Positions 7,300 to 15,294 of a stretch of 64,000 bases of DNA are shown piece by piece (within the stretch, counting starts at the first letter, position 1; every line of letters begins with the position of its first letter). The stretch comes from Prevotellaceae bacterium UBA2448 (GTDB lineage: Bacteria > Bacteroidota > Bacteroidia > Bacteroidales > Bacteroidaceae), in NCBI GenBank assembly GCA_002342585.1, contig DDQG01000018.1, forward strand, positions 1 through 64,000, given 5' to 3'. The position numbers were made by a program, and so were the translations under genes. Under the pieces are notes generated by a model. It was not told where the DNA came from, searched no databases, and saw nothing but the letters and a program-made list of their open reading frames with translations.

Positions 7300-8145
7300 A
7301 TGACACGCGGTAAAGTAATTACAACACATCTTAGAACGGGTGACCCTAATGGCATCCGAACAGTGTTCATCAGCAACAAGATTTGTGAGATGATAGTTTT
7401 CCCTAAATCAGAATTCGACAAGGTGACACAATTGGAGGATAGTTCACGACCTGCATTATATATTCTGTTGGGAGAGGATGAGAATGGTGCGGCTCAGGCT
7501 TACATCGGTGAAGCCACTAATGGTGTACAACGTATTAATAACCACAAAACTAACAAACTGTTCTGGAACAAATGCCTGATGTTTGTGGCTAAAGATAATA
7601 GTATCAACAAGGCGGATGTGCTATATCTTGAACGTAAATCAATAGAACTTGCAACGGATTGTTCGCAGTACGGAGTGTTAAATGAGAAACCAGGAAACGA
7701 AATATCACTGTCTAACTATCAACAGGACATTATGGATGAGTTCTTTGATGATGTACGACTTCTGGCCTCATTCATAGGTTGCCCTATATTTGAGAAACAA
7801 GAGAAAATAAGCACAAAAAAGGGTGACAATCTATTCCACATTACCATTCGTGGATGCAACGCTCACGGCATATTCAATGAAACGGATCACTCTATGCGAA
7901 TATTGAAAGGAAGTTTGCTACCACAGAGCACCGTACCTTCATATAAGGATGGAAATAAACGCAATGCAATAATAGCAGCAATGTCAAAACCTACGCAAGA
8001 CGGCTTTTGGGAATTGCAACGCGACTATGTGCTGAACAGTCCAAGTACCGCAGCCAGTTATTGCTCTGGACGCAGTTGCAATGGTTGGAAGAACTGGATA
8101 AACGATGCAAAGCAATCTTTAGATGAGATGTATCGAGGTGAATAA
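7300..8145 (+). CDS. GIY-YIG nuclease with DUF4357 C-terminus
   Basis: A 281-residue protein. The GIY-YIG-type core is at about residues 45-75: LYILLGED, then AYIGEATNGVQRINNH. The downstream LERKSIELA helix is also typical. The C-terminal third (GFWELQRDYVLNSPSTAASYCSGRSCNGW) is a DUF4357-like domain. Such proteins are predicted nucleases found in restriction and defence loci. It lies 8 bp after the DUF262-HNH gene and ends about 75 bp before a terminator, so the three genes form one operon. Its substrate is unknown. It may be a second restriction subunit or an effector. Confidence 0.8.
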   Translation: MTRGKVITTHLRTGDPNGIRTVFISNKICEMIVFPKSEFDKVTQLEDSSRPALYILLGEDENGAAQAYIGEATNGVQRINNHKTNKLFWNKCLMFVAKDNSINKADVLYLERKSIELATDCSQYGVLNEKPGNEISLSNYQQDIMDEFFDDVRLLASFIGCPIFEKQEKISTKKGDNLFHITIRGCNAHGIFNETDHSMRILKGSLLPQSTVPSYKDGNKRNAIIAAMSKPTQDGFWELQRDYVLNSPSTAASYCSGRSCNGWKNWINDAKQSLDEMYRGE

Positions 8146-8220
8146 ATTCTTTCCCTACCCTTTTTCCACCAACATCATAAAGCTACTGATGAAGTAATCC
8201 CTTCCCCACCATAAACAATT

Positions 8221-8254
8221 TTCCCACCCATTACGATAATGAGTGGGAATTTTT
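8221..8254 (+). terminator. Intrinsic terminator after the methylase/nuclease operon
   Basis: The arms 8221-8232 and 8238-8249 (TTCCCACCCATT and its near-inverse, one mismatch) are followed by a T-rich run. It also ends the convergent toxin-antitoxin operon. Confidence 0.75.
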
Positions 8255-8256
8255 AT

Positions 8257-8556
8257 TTATTTCTTTTTGTATATATTCAATGGGCGTTTACGCGAGGAAC
8301 GGATGCTTAGCATCGTAATCTTTTGAGCGGTATATCTAAAAATTACTGTAAATCCCATTACAAATATGAAACGAACATCGTCGCGTGTAGAAGGGCTACT
8401 GGCTAATGGCATTTCTGCCACAATTTCTATCGCTTCCATCAAGCTACTCATCAAGCGCCGACTATAGCGGTCTGACCCATTCCTATCATCGTAAAAACTC
8501 AGGATGTCGTGTAGCTGTACAGTAAAACGACGACCGAATTCAATTTTCAGAGCCAT
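8257..8556 (-). CDS. RelE/ParE-family toxin
   Basis: A 99-residue basic protein with the RelE/ParE toxin layout: an N-terminal beta strand (KIEFGRRFTVQL), two helices containing YSRRLMSSLMEAIEIVAEMP, then beta strands DVRFIFVMGFTVIFRYT and a final KITMLSIRSSRKRP strand. Family members either cleave ribosome-bound mRNA or poison gyrase, and the sequence does not tell which. It overlaps the upstream antitoxin gene by 10 bp, which gives the usual antitoxin-first operon. It lies tail to tail with the defence-like cluster. Confidence 0.7.
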   Translation of the reverse strand: MALKIEFGRRFTVQLHDILSFYDDRNGSDRYSRRLMSSLMEAIEIVAEMPLASSPSTRDDVRFIFVMGFTVIFRYTAQKITMLSIRSSRKRPLNIYKKK

Positions 8557-8783
8557 TGGGCAAACATTGATTTGAATTCATTCATCGATACGGTATCACC
8601 ACGTTCTGACTCCGCTATCTCTTCTTCGATGTCGGGTGTGATTTGTAACGTGCCATTCACAATGTGCGCATAGCCAGTACACGGAGGTGCAGCCAGCACT
8701 TCTGTCTCAGGAATAACCACAGCCGATTCGTTAGCCATGCTACCATCTTCATCATTGATTATCGGATAGTCCTGCTTTTTCAT
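8547..8783 (-). CDS. Antitoxin partner of the RelE/ParE toxin
   Basis: A 78-residue acidic protein beginning MKKQDYPIINDEDG. The start at 8783 is chosen because a strong promoter lies just upstream (8805-8835), inside the longer reading frame that opens at 8885. Residues ITPDIEEEIAESERGDTVSMNEFKSMFAQWL resemble the C-terminal part of small Bacteroidetes antitoxins (EEEI..S..G...S.EE). It would neutralise the toxin and probably repress the operon, although no classical DNA-binding fold is obvious. Confidence 0.65.
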   Translation of the reverse strand: MKKQDYPIINDEDGSMANESAVVIPETEVLAAPPCTGYAHIVNGTLQITPDIEEEIAESERGDTVSMNEFKSMFAQWL

Positions 8784-8804
8784 AGTGAAAACGTTTATTC
8801 GCTG

Positions 8805-8835
8805 CAAATATAGTGTTTGGTATGCAAAGAACAAA
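8805..8835 (-). promoter_or_regulatory. Promoter of the toxin-antitoxin operon
   Basis: On the minus strand TTTG (8832-8835) is followed by a 19-nt spacer (with the nearby T-rich context) and TATATTTG (8805-8812), an excellent match to the Bacteroidetes consensus. The transcript would start about 15 nt before the antitoxin ATG. Confidence 0.7.
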
Positions 8836-8870
8836 AAATAAAAAGGATTTTTTCTTTTCCTACCATACGC

Positions 8871-8945
8871 GAGGTGGCGGTGCAAGGCTTACGCCTTACT
8901 CACGGGGGCTAATAAGGGAGACAGGAGGCTTGCGCCCTGCTCACG
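8871..8945. repeat. Left REP-like repeat
   Basis: GAGGTGGCGGTGCAAGG, the hairpin AAGGC-TTAC-GCCTT and CACGGGGGCTAATAAGGGAG, followed by a second partial unit (GGAGGCTTGCGCC). It matches the copy at 10065 over about 49 bp with one visible difference. Confidence 0.8.
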
Positions 8946-9030
8946 GTGGGTGAGACGGACTTTACCATTCGTATCTGAATGATGGAGATGGGTGAGGAAG
9001 TTTCTTGCTGTATAAGTTTTTTTGGCTTGC

Positions 9031-9064
9031 TTGTTTAGTCTTTTAGATTTAAGAGTTATATTTG
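9031..9064 (+). promoter_or_regulatory. Promoter of the RAYT gene
   Basis: TATATTTG at 9057-9064 matches the -7 consensus. TTG at 9031-9033 is a possible -33 element with a long 23-nt spacer. The start codon follows 20 bases later. Confidence 0.5.
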
Positions 9065-9083
9065 CAGGATAAAAAGAGAAGAA

Positions 9084-10106
9084 ATGAGCAAGGATTGTCA
9101 GACACGACGGATGCATGGACATGATTATGCTATCCCTGGTACATACGAGGTGACTATTGTGGTTGCTGACAGACTGCCGGTATTCGGAAAGATTGTCGGC
9201 ACTACCAAAACAAGTGGCGACAGTCCGCATCTTGAGCCTTCGGCACTTGGCAAGCTCGTTCTCGATAGCGAAATCCACAAGATACATCATTATTACCCGA
9301 TGGTGGATGTGTGGCAGGTATGTTTGATGCCCGACCATATGCATATGATAGTCCGCATCAATAAACCACTGCCCGTAGGTAAGCATCTGGGCATCATCAT
9401 AGGCGCGTTCAAAGGCGGCATCAGCCGTGCCTGGTGGAAGTTGAACACCACAGCATCTGCGGCATCAGCCTCAGATAATCATGTTCCTCTCTTTGAGCCC
9501 AACTACAACGACCATATCCTTATGCGCGACGGACAGCTGGATAACTGGAAACGCTATCTGCGCGATAATCCCCGCCGTCTGCTTATGCGCCGAGAGTACC
9601 CCAATTTGTTTCAGCGCTCATTATGCATTGTCATAGACGGCGTGCGCTATAGTGCTTTCGGGAATATGCTCCTACTGCGCCAACCAGAGAAGCATCAGGT
9701 GTTTTTTCACCGTCGCACTGATGGCATACCTACAGAAGAATCGGAGTTTTGGAAGAAGGAGAGCCAACGTCTTATAGAAGCAGGGGAAAGCGGTGATGTT
9801 TTAGTAACTCCGGGCATTTCGGAATGCGAGAAGCGCATCAAGAACATTGCCTTACAACAAAAGCTGCGTCTGATTCATCTTCAAGCTGACACTATTGGCA
9901 AGTATTGGAAGCCAGAACGCAGCAGGTTCGATGCGTGCGCTTATGGTTCTCTTCTCATTCTGGCTCCTTGGCCTGAGGATATACCTGCATTCAGCAGCAC
10001 ATACGACCAGTTCCATTATCTGAACCGGCTGGCAGAGACTATATGCAATATCAGTTACGAGAGTGAGGTGGCGGTGCAAGGCTTACGCCTTGCTCACGGG
10101 GGCTAA
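9084..10106 (+). CDS. REP-associated tyrosine transposase (RAYT) with extra C-terminal domain
   Basis: A 340-residue protein. The N-terminal ~175 residues are a Y1/IS200-like transposase domain: the HUH motif is H85-x-H87 in MPDHMHMIV, and Y158 in WKRYLRDNPRR is the probable catalytic tyrosine. Such enzymes cut and join single-stranded REP hairpins. Residues ~180-340 form a second domain with AFGN, GDVLVTPGISECEKRI and SLLILAPWPE segments. It is homologous to the partial gene at the right end of the window. The last 13 codons and the stop are encoded by the right REP-like repeat, so the repeat is part of the gene. Activity is plausible because all motifs are intact. Confidence 0.85.
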   Translation: MSKDCQTRRMHGHDYAIPGTYEVTIVVADRLPVFGKIVGTTKTSGDSPHLEPSALGKLVLDSEIHKIHHYYPMVDVWQVCLMPDHMHMIVRINKPLPVGKHLGIIIGAFKGGISRAWWKLNTTASAASASDNHVPLFEPNYNDHILMRDGQLDNWKRYLRDNPRRLLMRREYPNLFQRSLCIVIDGVRYSAFGNMLLLRQPEKHQVFFHRRTDGIPTEESEFWKKESQRLIEAGESGDVLVTPGISECEKRIKNIALQQKLRLIHLQADTIGKYWKPERSRFDACAYGSLLILAPWPEDIPAFSSTYDQFHYLNRLAETICNISYESEVAVQGLRLAHGG

Positions 10107-10175
10107 TAAGGGAAACGGAAGGCTGAGACGCCTTGCTCACGGGGGCTAATAAGGGAGACAGGAGGCTTACGCCTT
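10065..10175. repeat. Right REP-like repeat cluster (three units)
   Basis: Three tandem variants, each with an AAGGC...GCCTT-type palindrome; CTCACGGGGGCTAATAAGGG blocks at about 10094-10112 and 10136-10154 separate them. The first unit overlaps the 3' end of the RAYT coding sequence. Confidence 0.8.
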
Positions 10176-10288
10176 GGAACCTGGCTTCTGATAGCGGCAA
10201 TGCCCCATAGCAGACGGAGTAAAGTCGGTAGCTGCTTCAGGACTCAGAGTAACTACTCCGCGTTCAGAAAGTATAAACTAAATTCTAT

Positions 10289-11104
10289 TTACAGTTCGAA
10301 GGGACCGGTAGTTTTGGAGCGCTGGAGAACGTCGAGCTGGAGGTCGGTGCCAACAGGTATGTTGCTGGCAGAGAGGAGGGACTGGACTGTTTCGTGTGCG
10401 AGGTCGGGAGTGTTGTTGTCGCCACTGAGGTGGCAGAGCCATACGTGGCGCAGGGCTGGGTGGTAGTTCTGTATGAGTGCCTGTGCACACTGATGGTTGG
10501 AGAGGTGTCCGCGACCGTTGCGAATGCGTTCCTGAAGGATGAAGGGATAGTGTCCGGTACGGAGCAGTTCGGGGTCGTAGTTGGCTTCGAGTACTACGTG
10601 AGTGGAGTGCTGAAGGGCTTGCGACACTTCGGGAGTCACCTCGCCTACGTCGGTCATAAGCGAGAAGACGGAATCGCCAGTAGTGATGGTGTAGCCTACG
10701 TTGGCTGTGGAGTCGTGGGGAACAGGAAATGCCGTGATGCAAAAGTCTGCTATCTGGAGGGGTTTTCCCAGTTCGATAATCTGGCGATGGGCTTCGTCAA
10801 TTTTCCCTGGTATGTATTTGTTGGCAAGGAAACCTGCATGAACAGCTTCGATAGCATAGACGGGTACGTTCAGTTGCTTAGATATTTTTGCAGCTGTTTT
10901 TACGTGGTCGGCATGATCGTGGGTAAGCAGGATTGCTTTTATATGTTCGCGGTTGATACCGTAGTCGTTGAATGCCTTTCCGAGTTTCCGAATGCCTACT
11001 CCTGCATCGATGAGGATAGCCGAGTCGGGTGTGCCGAGGTAGTAGCAGTTGCCACAACTGCCGCTGCCGAAGGATAGGAATATGGTCGATGGAAACAGTG
11101 ACAC
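10289..11104 (-). CDS. MBL-fold metallohydrolase (WalJ/YycJ-like)
   Basis: A 271-residue cytosolic metallo-beta-lactamase-fold hydrolase. The metal-binding motif HDHADH is at residues 62-67, preceded by FGSGSCGNC, which is characteristic of the YycJ/WalJ group of predicted nucleases or phosphodiesterases. Downstream ligands are likely in HDS (about 150) and the HLSGDNNTPD segment near the C-terminus. Its start is one base beyond the end of the upstream POT transporter gene, so the two are probably co-transcribed. The exact substrate is not shown. Confidence 0.85.
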   Translation of the reverse strand: MSLFPSTIFLSFGSGSCGNCYYLGTPDSAILIDAGVGIRKLGKAFNDYGINREHIKAILLTHDHADHVKTAAKISKQLNVPVYAIEAVHAGFLANKYIPGKIDEAHRQIIELGKPLQIADFCITAFPVPHDSTANVGYTITTGDSVFSLMTDVGEVTPEVSQALQHSTHVVLEANYDPELLRTGHYPFILQERIRNGRGHLSNHQCAQALIQNYHPALRHVWLCHLSGDNNTPDLAHETVQSLLSASNIPVGTDLQLDVLQRSKTTGPFEL

Positions 11105-11105
11105 C

Positions 11106-12746
11106 CTACTCTACTCCTTTCATCATTTGTTTGAGAAGTGGACAGAGAGCGAGGAGAAGCACTGCTGCTACTGCCGACATGATAGCAAAGAGCAGGAAGA
11201 AGTCGGTCAGAGTCTCGATCGGGAATCCGAGGAAGGAGCGCACGGGTTGACCTTCGATTGGAAGGAGTGTGGCGAGTTTTCCTGCAAGGATATTGCTGGC
11301 TGCTGTACTCATGAACCAAACACCCATGAGGAGGCTGGCGAGATGTGCCGGAGAGAGTTTGTTGACCATAGAGAGTCCGATTGGCGAGAGTGAGAGTTCG
11401 CCAATGGTATGACACCAATAGAGGGCGAAGAGCCACCACATGCTTACTTTCATACCCGGCTGCACACCACTTGTAGCATAGGCTATGATGAAATAGCCGA
11501 TGGAGAGCATCATGAGTCCGAGTGCCTGTTTCATAGGTGAGGACACGTTGATGTTGCGTTTTACAAGCTGTTCCCAGAGCATAGCCATAAGCGGAGCAAA
11601 GAGCACGATGCCAATGGGATTGATACACTGGAACCAGGTTGTAGGCATCTCCCAGGAACCGATGGTACGGTCGCACTGTTTGTCGGCAAAGAGGGTAAGC
11701 GAAGAACCAGCCTGTTCGAAGGCGCTCCAGAAGAAGATGACGAAGATGGCGATGATGTAGATGACGCCAATTCGCATTTTCTCTACAGTGTTGAGTCCGC
11801 GGTCGGTTATGATGAATATAGGCAGCGCTATGGATATAGCATAGATGGCTGCGGAGATATAGTCGTTGAAGTTGTCAGCTGAGAGCGAGAAAAGTACCAT
11901 ACAGGCTATGCAGCAAAGGATGCATCCCCAAAGACGGAATGGTGAGTTCTTGACTTTGTGGTCGATCAGTGCGTTCTCAGGGTTTTCAATTTCCACACCT
12001 TCATAGTCTGCTTCGTCTTCCTTCTCCTGCATTTCCTTGAGTTCGAGCAACTGGCTCTGAGCTGGTGGGAGTCCGATGCCAAGTCCTTCAGGAGTGACAA
12101 GGAAACGGTCTTTGAGCAACCAGAATACGAATACGGAGAAGACCATTGCGCAACCGGCACAGAAGAAGCCCCACTTGAATGCAGAAGGGTTGGACCAGTC
12201 ACCATTGCCGAGAGGTCCGCAGATGAGTGGTGCTACGAATGCTCCAATGTTGATACCCATATAGAAAATGGTGAATGCTGAGTCCTTACGCTTGTCCTGT
12301 GGTTCGTAGAGGTCGCCCACCATTGTGGAGATGTTCGGTTTGAAGAAACCATTTCCGATAATGAGTGCTGTGAGTCCGGCAAACATAAGTGTAAGCGAGA
12401 AACCATTATCTACGTCGGCACTAATCATTCCGCCTTCGGTGAATATGCTCTGCTGTACGAAACAGGCAGAGGCAAACATAAGGAACTGTCCGAGTGCCAT
12501 AACGAGTCCGCCTACGATGATGCTGCGGCGGTTTCCCCAGTAGCGGTCGGAGATATAACCTCCGAGAAGAGGAGTGAGGTAAACGAGTCCGGTATAGGAA
12601 CCATATACTTGTGATGCCTCGGCACTATTGTAGAATGCTGCTACAAGATAGAGAATGAAGATGGCACGCATTCCATAGTATGAAAAGCGTTCTGCCATTT
12701 CTGTGACGAACAGGAGATAGAGTCCCTGTGGGTGTCCGTGTTTCAT
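11106..12746 (-). CDS. POT-family proton-dependent oligopeptide transporter
   Basis: A 546-residue inner-membrane MFS transporter of the POT/PTR2 family that imports di- and tripeptides with protons. The ExxERFxYYG signature is at residues 16-25 (EMAERFSYYG), followed by GGYISDRYWGNRRSI. About 12-14 hydrophobic segments are visible. A long charged central loop (LKEMQEKEDEADYEGVEIENPE) separates the halves. It lies head to tail with the MBL hydrolase. A repeat-rich spacer separates its start from yidC. Confidence 0.9.
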   Translation of the reverse strand: MKHGHPQGLYLLFVTEMAERFSYYGMRAIFILYLVAAFYNSAEASQVYGSYTGLVYLTPLLGGYISDRYWGNRRSIIVGGLVMALGQFLMFASACFVQQSIFTEGGMISADVDNGFSLTLMFAGLTALIIGNGFFKPNISTMVGDLYEPQDKRKDSAFTIFYMGINIGAFVAPLICGPLGNGDWSNPSAFKWGFFCAGCAMVFSVFVFWLLKDRFLVTPEGLGIGLPPAQSQLLELKEMQEKEDEADYEGVEIENPENALIDHKVKNSPFRLWGCILCCIACMVLFSLSADNFNDYISAAIYAISIALPIFIITDRGLNTVEKMRIGVIYIIAIFVIFFWSAFEQAGSSLTLFADKQCDRTIGSWEMPTTWFQCINPIGIVLFAPLMAMLWEQLVKRNINVSSPMKQALGLMMLSIGYFIIAYATSGVQPGMKVSMWWLFALYWCHTIGELSLSPIGLSMVNKLSPAHLASLLMGVWFMSTAASNILAGKLATLLPIEGQPVRSFLGFPIETLTDFFLLFAIMSAVAAVLLLALCPLLKQMMKGVE

Positions 12747-12747
12747 T

Positions 12748-12850
12748 ATGAATGGTTATTGGTTATTGGTTATTGACTTTGTAACGGTTAACGGTTAACG
12801 GTTAACGGTTAAAGAAGTTTTCGTTATTCGTCTTTCGTCTTTCGTTTTTG
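12748..12850. repeat. Short tandem repeats between POT transporter and yidC
   Basis: ATTGGTT units (12752-12775), ACGGTTA units (12782-12811) and TTCGTCT units (12833-12848). The last set encodes the C-terminal residues of YidC. Confidence 0.8.
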
Positions 12851-14740
12851 TGCTTCCTGCTGCTGGCGGAGGATTTCGAGTTGTTTTTCCTGCATAGCCT
12901 GGAGGCGGCTCATCATGGATGATGGACGTTTGCCTGTAGCTGCCTGCTGCTGACGAATCTTATGGCGCTCTTCGAGTTTTTTGAGGAGTGCTGCATCGTC
13001 GGTAGTCTTACGCAGATACCACATCATGAGTGCTGATGTGAGTGACGAGAGGAAGTAGTAGTAGTTGAGTCCTGAGGAGTAGTTGTTGAAGCTGAAGAAG
13101 AATACGAGTGGCATGATGTAGGTCATCCATTTCATCATCGACATCTGCTGAGCCTGTTCCGGAGTCATGCTGTCCTGCTGCTGCTTCATGGAGAACATAG
13201 AGCTGGCAACGGTAGCGAGGCACCAAAGTACGCAGAAGAGTGAGAGGTGGTCGCCAATTCCCCAGATGTTGAATCCCCAGTTGATTACGTCGTCGTAGGT
13301 AGAGAGGTCGTCAGCCCAGAGGAACGACTGACCACGCAGTTCGATGGCGTTAGGGATGAAGTTGAAGAGGGCAATCCAGATAGGCATCTGAATGAGCATA
13401 GGCAAACAACCGCCCATAGGAGACACTCCGTATTCGCTATAGAGTTTCATAGTCTCCTGCTGCTTGAGCATAGCGTCTTCAGGACGAGTATATTTCTTTG
13501 TGAGTTCTTCGATTTTTGGACGCAGCACGCGCATATTGGCACTGCTGAGATATGATTTCTTCATAAGTGGATAGACGAGCACCTTGATGAAGATGGTAAG
13601 GATGAGCAGAACGATGCCCATGTTGAGTCCCCATCCTGTGAGCCAGTCGAAGAGGTAAATCATGAAGAAACGGTTGATCCAACGAATTACAGGCCATCCG
13701 AGATATACGAGAGAACGGAGGTCGAGGTCGGTAGAAGCACCAAGGAGTTTTTCGTTGTCGGAGAGTGTGACGAATTTATTAGGACCGAGGTACATAGCGA
13801 AGCGGGATGACTGACGACCAGAGGGGTCGAACGGAGCTGAGAGTTCGGCAGTGAGAGTTTTCAGGTAGCCCTCCCCTTTCTCAATCTTCTCGGACTTCAT
13901 ATGAGCGACACTCATGTCAGTTTCAGAGATAAGAACCTGAGAGAAGAACTGAGTCTTGAAGCTAACCCACTTGACACGTTCGTCAAATTCGGTTTCATCC
14001 TCATCGCCTCCCATGCTGGAGAGTTCGTTGGTATCGTTGTCTGTATCGCGATAAGTTATTGTGCTATAACGGTTTTCGAAGTCGTAGCCCTTCTCCTGCT
14101 GCTTCATCTTCTGACTCCAGAGAATGTCCATAGTACGGGTTTTTGAAGGGAAGAAACCATCGAGTCCAAGTGCTTGTACATCTACGTTTACGAGGTAGCT
14201 ACCTGGGATGAGTGAGTAGCTGATGCGGAGTGAGCCGGAAGCAATAGGAGCTACCATAACTACACTTGTGTCGGTCTGTTCACTTGGAGCAAAGAAGAGG
14301 TCGGCAGTGCGAATGTTTGCCTGTTTTCCGTCTATATTAAAACTGAATGAATTGTCTGTACCGTCGAAGAGGATTACATTACCACCTTCCTTGCCGCGAT
14401 AGACGGAGTCAAGGAGTTCGGCACGGCAAATCTGTGCTCCCTCATTATTTATAGTAACGGAAAGGAGTGAGTTGCGAAGCGTTGTAGTGCCAGGCTGCTT
14501 CTGTGATGCTGCAAAGAGCGGATTGAGAGAGTCTGTAGCCTGCTGCATGAGTTGCTGTGACTCGAGATTCTTTTCCTTCAACTCCTTATTTACTTCGGCA
14601 AGACGAATGCTGTCCTGCCTTGCCTGCCACGCTGCCACTTCCTCCTGAGTAGGAGCTGTATAGCGTTCGTATGCCATGAATCCCAACATAACGAGTGCCA
14701 TGAGGGTCCAACCGATGATTGTATTTTTATCTAAATTCAT
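12824..14740 (-). CDS. yidC: Membrane protein insertase YidC
   Basis: A 638-residue YidC/Oxa1 insertase that inserts proteins into the inner membrane with or without SecYEG. MNLDKNTIIGWTLMAL is the first membrane segment. A large periplasmic domain follows (about 55-350), then the conserved five-segment core with YPLMKKSYLSSANMR, GVSPMGGCLPMLIQMPIW and NYSSGLNYYYFLSS. The start at 14740 is chosen because family members begin just before DKNTIIG; an upstream ATG at 14776 would add 12 residues. The basic C-terminal tail, typical for ribosome contact, ends in codons made from a TTCGTCT-type tandem repeat. Confidence 0.95.
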   Translation of the reverse strand: MNLDKNTIIGWTLMALVMLGFMAYERYTAPTQEEVAAWQARQDSIRLAEVNKELKEKNLESQQLMQQATDSLNPLFAASQKQPGTTTLRNSLLSVTINNEGAQICRAELLDSVYRGKEGGNVILFDGTDNSFSFNIDGKQANIRTADLFFAPSEQTDTSVVMVAPIASGSLRISYSLIPGSYLVNVDVQALGLDGFFPSKTRTMDILWSQKMKQQEKGYDFENRYSTITYRDTDNDTNELSSMGGDEDETEFDERVKWVSFKTQFFSQVLISETDMSVAHMKSEKIEKGEGYLKTLTAELSAPFDPSGRQSSRFAMYLGPNKFVTLSDNEKLLGASTDLDLRSLVYLGWPVIRWINRFFMIYLFDWLTGWGLNMGIVLLILTIFIKVLVYPLMKKSYLSSANMRVLRPKIEELTKKYTRPEDAMLKQQETMKLYSEYGVSPMGGCLPMLIQMPIWIALFNFIPNAIELRGQSFLWADDLSTYDDVINWGFNIWGIGDHLSLFCVLWCLATVASSMFSMKQQQDSMTPEQAQQMSMMKWMTYIMPLVFFFSFNNYSSGLNYYYFLSSLTSALMMWYLRKTTDDAALLKKLEERHKIRQQQAATGKRPSSMMSRLQAMQEKQLEILRQQQEAQKRKTKDE

Positions 14741-14846
14741 AATCGATTTTTTGTTGATTTCTGTTTTGTTTTGCAAAATTCGGCGCGAAATTACTAAAAA
14801 AAACTCAAAAATGCACTAACATTATCACTAATAATAATTTTTTACG

Positions 14847-14854
14847 TACTTTTG
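14847..14854 (+). promoter_or_regulatory. -7 promoter element upstream of the DUF1573 gene
   Basis: TACTTTTG matches TAnnTTTG. The -33 region is A/T-rich without a clear TTTG. The predicted transcript start lies only a few bases before the first ATG at 14866, which favours the second ATG at 14878. Confidence 0.5.
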
Positions 14855-14877
14855 CAATAGATTTTATGATTACAACT

Positions 14878-15285
14878 ATGAAAAGAACAATTTTAATGCT
14901 TGTAGCACTTCTCACGATGTGTGCTATAAGAGCAGAGAAATACCCGGAAATCAAGTTTGAAAAGACCACTATAGACATGGGCACATTCTCGATGTATGAC
15001 AGCAAACAGACATGTGTGTTCAAGTTTACAAATGTGGGTGACGGAAAACTGATTATCAACACTGTACACACTTCTTGCGGATGTACTGTAGCCGACTATT
15101 CGAAGGAACCTATTTCACCTGGAGGTACAGGAGAAATTAAGGTGACATATAATGGTGCCGGCAAGATGCCTGGACGATTCAGGAAGAGCATCCAGGTGTT
15201 TTCCAACTGCAAGAAAGATATGGCAAGAGTCTTTATAACTGGAGTAATGACCGATGTTCCGGCTCCAGAGGAGGACAAGAAGTAA
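14878..15285 (+). CDS. DUF1573 family secreted protein
   Basis: A 135-residue protein with a signal peptide (MKRTILMLVALLTMCAIRA). The mature part is a single Ig-like DUF1573 domain: F..T.IDMGTF, then FKFTNVGDGKLIINTVHTSCGC, TVADYSKEPISPGGTGEIKV and the closing YNGAGKMPGRFRKSIQVFSN. The TSCGC cysteines are the family hallmark. The function of this abundant Bacteroidetes family is unknown, and location is probably the periplasm or surface. The next gene, rarA, starts 9 bp later on the same strand. Confidence 0.85.
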   Translation: MKRTILMLVALLTMCAIRAEKYPEIKFEKTTIDMGTFSMYDSKQTCVFKFTNVGDGKLIINTVHTSCGCTVADYSKEPISPGGTGEIKVTYNGAGKMPGRFRKSIQVFSNCKKDMARVFITGVMTDVPAPEEDKK

Positions 15286-15294
15286 TAAAGAGAC

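Larger units (their letters stand above)
8871..10175. mobile_element. RAYT transposase unit flanked by REP-like direct repeats
   Basis: A Y1/HUH transposase gene sits between two near-identical segments that start at 8871 and 10065. Each carries a small palindrome and a CTCACGGGGGCTAATAAGGG block. This is the arrangement of a REP-associated tyrosine transposase and its repeats. The repeats are direct, not terminal inverted, and no target duplication is visible. Confidence 0.7.

Noticed and set aside
10200..10466. Plus-strand frames antisense to the MBL hydrolase and POT transporter genes
   Set aside because: Shadow frames of well-recognised minus-strand genes with normal motifs.
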